A DNA stretch of 64,000 nucleotides from Halomonas binhaiensis (lineage in GTDB: Bacteria > Pseudomonadota > Gammaproteobacteria > Pseudomonadales > Halomonadaceae), in NCBI RefSeq assembly GCF_008329985.2, contig NZ_CP038437.2:4340001-4404000 (forward strand). The letters run 5' to 3'. Of the stretch, positions 61,024 to 64,000 are shown piece by piece (within the stretch, counting starts at the first letter, position 1; every line of letters begins with the position of its first letter). Under the pieces are notes generated by a model. It was not told the origin of the DNA and made no database searches. It saw only the letters and a program-made list of their open reading frames with translations. Made by a program: the position numbers and the translations under genes.

Positions 61024-61272
61024 CCCTTTAGCCATGAAAGCGAGCGAGAAAAATATCGACGTGTGTTGAGTCACCGGCCGGACTACTGTATAAACAGCCA
61101 TGATAGTGGATGAATACACAGTATTTTTGGAGTAAAAAGCACGTTCTTGTCACAGTAGGGCACTCGCCGCACTAGATTTCGCCACGACAGAACGTTCATC
61201 ACAACACTTCCGTCACCGATCTCGCCGCCACTCAGCCTGCTTTCCATACCCCGGCGGTTTCAGGAGGCCCGT

Positions 61273-62946
61273 ATGCTGACCGAGCTTGCCATTCGTGACT
61301 TTGCTATCGTCGATCATCTCGAACTGGAACTGGATGGCGGAATGACGGCCATCACGGGGGAAACCGGAGCAGGCAAGTCCATTCTGCTCGGCGCCCTCGG
61401 CCTGTGCCTTGGAGAGCGCTCCGATGCCGGCAATGTGCGTCATGGCCAATCCCGCGCCGATCTCTCGGCACGCTTCGATATCAACGCGCTGCCCGCCGCC
61501 CGGGAATGGCTGGAGAATCGCGAACTCCCCAGCGAAGACTGCCTGCTACGCCGAGTCGTGACCAAAAGCGGCCGCTCCAAGGCGTGGATCAATGGCCAGC
61601 CAGTCACGATTGCCGACCTCAAGTCTCTGGGTGAAAACCTGATCGAAATCCATGGCCAGCATGCCCACCAGGCCTTGCTTCGCGAAGAAACACATCTACG
61701 CCTGCTCGATGATCTGGCGGGGCATCGTTCAAGCGTCATGGAGCTGGCAGAGCTATACCGCCAGTGGCAGGCCACGCGCCGCAAGCTCAAGCGCCTGTCC
61801 GAGGATGGAGACGAGCTGCGGGCCCGGCGCCAGCTGCTTCGTTATCAGGTTGACGAGCTGGAACAGCTGGCTCTGGGTGATGATGAGCTGGCGAGCCTGG
61901 AAGAAGAGCAGCAGAACCTGGCCCATGCCGAGATGCGCCTGACAGAGTCCCAGTTCGCACTGAACTGCTGTGACAGTGAAGAAGGTGGTGCCCTGCCCAT
62001 GCTCCGCCAGGCAATGCAGCGCCTGTCGGCCTTGCCCGGCAGTGACAAGGGTTCACTGGCAAACGCCATTGCCATGCTCGGTGATGCCAGCATCCAGTTG
62101 GAAGAAGCCGGGAGAGAGTTGGGCCAGTTGGTGGCCAATGTCGAACTCGACCCGGAACGCCTGGCCTGGGTAGAGCAGCGCCTGAGCGAGACACATCGCA
62201 TCGCCCGCAAGCATCATCTCAGCCCTGAAGAGATTCCCGCACTGCACCAACGGCTCAGCCAGGAACTGGCTGGCCTGGAAGGCAGCGATGACGACCTTGA
62301 GGAGCTCAGCCAGGAAGCCGACACCCTGAAAGCTCACTGGCGGGAGCTGGCCGAGAAAGTCAGCCTCTCACGCCAGCACGCTGCCAAGCGCTTCGGCACG
62401 GAAGTCCAGCAACAACTCGCTTTTCTGGCCATGGGCAAGGCGCGCTTCGAGGTAGAAGTCTGTCGCAGGGAAACCGCCGCCCCGGATGGCATGGATCAGG
62501 TTCGCTTCCTGATCGCCGCCAACCCCGGCCAGCCACCACGCCCCCTGGCCAAAGTGGCCTCAGGCGGCGAACTGTCGCGTATCAGCCTCGCGATTCAGGT
62601 CATTGCCGCCCAGCATTCCACCATTCCCAGCCTGGTATTCGACGAAGTGGATGTCGGCATCTCTGGCGCCACTGCCGAGATTGTCGGTCAATTGCTGCGC
62701 CGCCTGGGCCATGGCGGCCAGGTCCTGACCGTCACCCACCTGCCCCAGGTGGCTGCCCAGGCGCACCATCACCTTCATATTCAGAAACAGACAGAAGATG
62801 ACACCGCCTTGTCACGCATGGCGCTGCTCGACGAAGCCGGCCGTGTCGGCGAGCTGGCCCGAATGCTGGGGGGCGTGACGCTCTCCGACCAGACCCTGGC
62901 ACATGCCAGGGAGATGCTGAATGCCAGCCAGGGCGCTCAGCACTGA
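61273..62946 (+). CDS. recN: DNA repair protein RecN
   Basis: A 557-residue SMC-like ATPase of double-strand break repair. Walker A is G-E-T-G-A-G-K-S (29-36). A long coiled coil (about 150-370) follows, and the C-terminal half has the signature A-S-G-G-E-L-S-R and Walker B L-V-F-D-E-V-D-V-G-I-S-G. AGGAGG five bases upstream fixes the start. It is divergent from grpE and convergent with fur, as in pseudomonads. No convincing LexA box was found upstream. Confidence 0.98.
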   Translation: MLTELAIRDFAIVDHLELELDGGMTAITGETGAGKSILLGALGLCLGERSDAGNVRHGQSRADLSARFDINALPAAREWLENRELPSEDCLLRRVVTKSGRSKAWINGQPVTIADLKSLGENLIEIHGQHAHQALLREETHLRLLDDLAGHRSSVMELAELYRQWQATRRKLKRLSEDGDELRARRQLLRYQVDELEQLALGDDELASLEEEQQNLAHAEMRLTESQFALNCCDSEEGGALPMLRQAMQRLSALPGSDKGSLANAIAMLGDASIQLEEAGRELGQLVANVELDPERLAWVEQRLSETHRIARKHHLSPEEIPALHQRLSQELAGLEGSDDDLEELSQEADTLKAHWRELAEKVSLSRQHAAKRFGTEVQQQLAFLAMGKARFEVEVCRRETAAPDGMDQVRFLIAANPGQPPRPLAKVASGGELSRISLAIQVIAAQHSTIPSLVFDEVDVGISGATAEIVGQLLRRLGHGGQVLTVTHLPQVAAQAHHHLHIQKQTEDDTALSRMALLDEAGRVGELARMLGGVTLSDQTLAHAREMLNASQGAQH

Positions 62947-62992
62947 GATCATCCAGCACTAAAACCACTCGGCACTAGGACCTCTCAACGCC

Positions 62993-63052
62993 TCGGTACA
63001 AATCAGTTCGGTACAAAGCAGTTCAGTACAAAACAGTTCGACACGAAACAGC
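62993..63052. repeat. 15-bp tandem repeat, four units, after recN
   Basis: TCGGTACAAATCAGT and three variants follow each other without gaps, 47 bases past the recN stop. A weaker pre-repeat (CAGCACTAAAACCACTCGGCACTA) stands just before. Confidence 0.92.
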
Positions 63053-63066
63053 CAAACAAAAAGCAA

Positions 63067-63100
63067 AGAGAGCCCTGGACCGTGATGGCCAGGGCTCTCT
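63067..63100. terminator. Bidirectional terminator between recN and fur
   Basis: A perfect 12-bp stem, AGAGAGCCCTGG/CCAGGGCTCTCT, encloses ten bases between the two convergent genes. Confidence 0.8.
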
Positions 63101-63142
63101 CGTTACAGCCGAGATAGCTGATAAAACGCTCGTTGAAGCGAT

Positions 63143-63586
63143 TTATTTCTTGATGCTTTCCTGGCGGGTCGCCTTGGAACCTCGAGGACGGACATACAGC
63201 ACCAGAGCATGATCGACCAGCTCATAGCCGTGCTCTTCAGCGATCTCTTGCTGGCGACGCTCGATGGTCTCGTCGAAGAATTCGATGATCTCACCGCTCT
63301 CCAGACACACCATATGATCATGGTGTTCTTCATGAGACAGCTCGAAGACAGCGTGACCGCCATCAAAGTTATGCCGAACCACCAGTCCAGCAGACTCGAA
63401 TTGAGTCAGCACACGATAAACCGTGGCCAACCCCACATCCTCACCAGCTTCAAGCAATGTCTTGTAGACATCCTCTGCGCTCAGGTGATGTTGATCGGTA
63501 GCAGATTCGAGAATCTGCAGGATCTTGACGCGTGGCAAGGTGACTTTCAGTCCGGCCTTGCGCAGTTCATGGTTCTTGTCGGCCAT
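63143..63586 (-). CDS. fur: Ferric uptake regulator Fur
   Basis: A 147-residue iron-responsive repressor. The winged helix (about 1-80) contains V-T-L-P-R-V-K-I-L and V-G-L-A-T-V-Y-R-V-L-T-Q-F. The metal region is H-E-E-H-H-D-H-M-V-C-L-E-S-G (85-98). Only Cys94 remains of the C-x-x-C zinc pair, as in Pseudomonas Fur. The start at 63586 is set by the family N terminus. It is divergent from bamE and a likely controller of the ABC importer at 52.8-55.7 kb. Confidence 0.97.
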   Translation of the reverse strand: MADKNHELRKAGLKVTLPRVKILQILESATDQHHLSAEDVYKTLLEAGEDVGLATVYRVLTQFESAGLVVRHNFDGGHAVFELSHEEHHDHMVCLESGEIIEFFDETIERRQQEIAEEHGYELVDHALVLYVRPRGSKATRQESIKK

Positions 63587-63658
63587 GGTTGCTCTTCGCA
63601 GTATCAGGTAGGGTCGGGTATGATCGACCGAACCCACGATAGTGAAGAACAGGCGCAA

Positions 63659-64000
63659 ATGCAAAAGTTGACCGGAATTGTCACCCTTTCACTGGCCCTG
63701 GCTCTGTCCAGCGGCTGTACTTATTTCAGCGTTTACAAGCGCGATCTCACCCAGGGCAACCTGGTGACCACCAGCATGGTCGACCAGTTGCAAGTTGGCA
63801 TGAGTCGTCAGGATGTCGTTGATGTCATGGGCTCTCCACTGGCTGAAGCGCCTTTCAGCTCTTCCCAGTGGGACTATGTCTATCGTCTGGATGAGGCCTA
63901 TGGAGACGTCAAGGAGCGTCGTCTGACGCTGACCTTCTCTGGTGACCAGTTGACCAATATCGAGCGCGAAGGCGATTTTTCCATCTCGCCGACCAGCAAG
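63659..64000 (+). CDS. bamE: Outer membrane assembly lipoprotein BamE (SmpA/OmlA), 3' end outside window
   Basis: The frame from the ATG at 63659 is open to the last base, giving 114 residues without a stop. The signal ends in L-S-S-G-C, with Cys20 as the lipidation site. The stretch Q-L-Q-V-G-M-S-R-Q-D-V-V-D-V-M-G-S-P near 48-65 is the BamE core. BamE is a small lipoprotein of the beta-barrel assembly machine. It is divergent from fur, the usual fur-omlA arrangement. Confidence 0.95.
   Translation, partial: MQKLTGIVTLSLALALSSGCTYFSVYKRDLTQGNLVTTSMVDQLQVGMSRQDVVDVMGSPLAEAPFSSSQWDYVYRLDEAYGDVKERRLTLTFSGDQLTNIEREGDFSISPTSK

Noticed and set aside
61085..61100. LexA (SOS) box before recN, from CTGTATAA
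   Set aside because: The left half-site is good, but the right half does not fit CTG-N10-CAG; CTGTATAAACAG has only six bases between the halves.

Overview
The window looks like one stretch of chromosome from a moderately halophilic gammaproteobacterium, most likely a Halomonadaceae (Halomonas-like) member. This is inferred from gene order and protein character, not from a database match. The long block recN/fur/bamE, grpE-dnaK-dnaJ, dapB-carA-carB-greA, yhbY, rlmE-ftsH-folP-glmM-tpiA-secG, tRNA-Leu, tRNA-fMet, rimP-nusA-infB-rbfA-truB-rpsO and pnp has the order known from Pseudomonas-type gammaproteobacteria. SecG, FtsH and GrpE carry unusually acidic tails or linkers, as expected of a halophile.

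Left part (1-16.5 kb), central metabolism. The 3' end of a transketolase gene is followed by epd, pgk and a class II aldolase gene, but a class I aldolase gene (opposite strand) and a cidA/cidB-type membrane pair sit between tkt and epd. Next comes a sugar-acid cassette: a YieH-like HAD phosphatase, a LacI-type regulator with an 18-bp perfect palindromic operator, a KDG kinase and a GhrB-type 2-ketoacid reductase. An NAD-salvage module follows: a NrtR-type regulator divergent from nadM, then nadV, with the same 20-bp operator in front of nadM and, inverted, in front of nadV. A second YieH-like phosphatase and an acetyl-CoA acetyltransferase close this part.

Middle (16.5-28.4 kb), accessory. 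All genes are on the minus strand: a DHA1 efflux pump, a LysR regulator, an amidase, a DUF3311 protein and a sodium:solute symporter, which together look like an amide uptake and hydrolysis cassette. After these come pnp and then three envelope genes (OprO/P-type porin, alpha/beta hydrolase-fold protein, SGNH hydrolase). These three lie between rpsO and pnp, which are normally adjacent.

Right part (28.4-64 kb), information processing and housekeeping in the conserved order. It is interrupted by a pirin gene between greA and yhbY, and by a 6.4-kb insertion between dapB and dnaJ. That insertion holds a phytase-like lipoprotein, two EamA transporters, a DUF2218 protein and an iron-type ABC importer behind a Fur-box-like site. 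Two good heat-shock (sigma-32) promoters precede grpE and dnaK. Intrinsic terminators are clear after rpsO, pnp, greA, tRNA-fMet and between recN and fur.

Two features stand out. First, many spacers carry short tandem repeats (7-21 nt units, each of unrelated sequence), often starting exactly at a stop codon. Second, about 210 nt upstream of the phytase-like lipoprotein form a run of hairpins that could be a structured RNA or a dispersed element.
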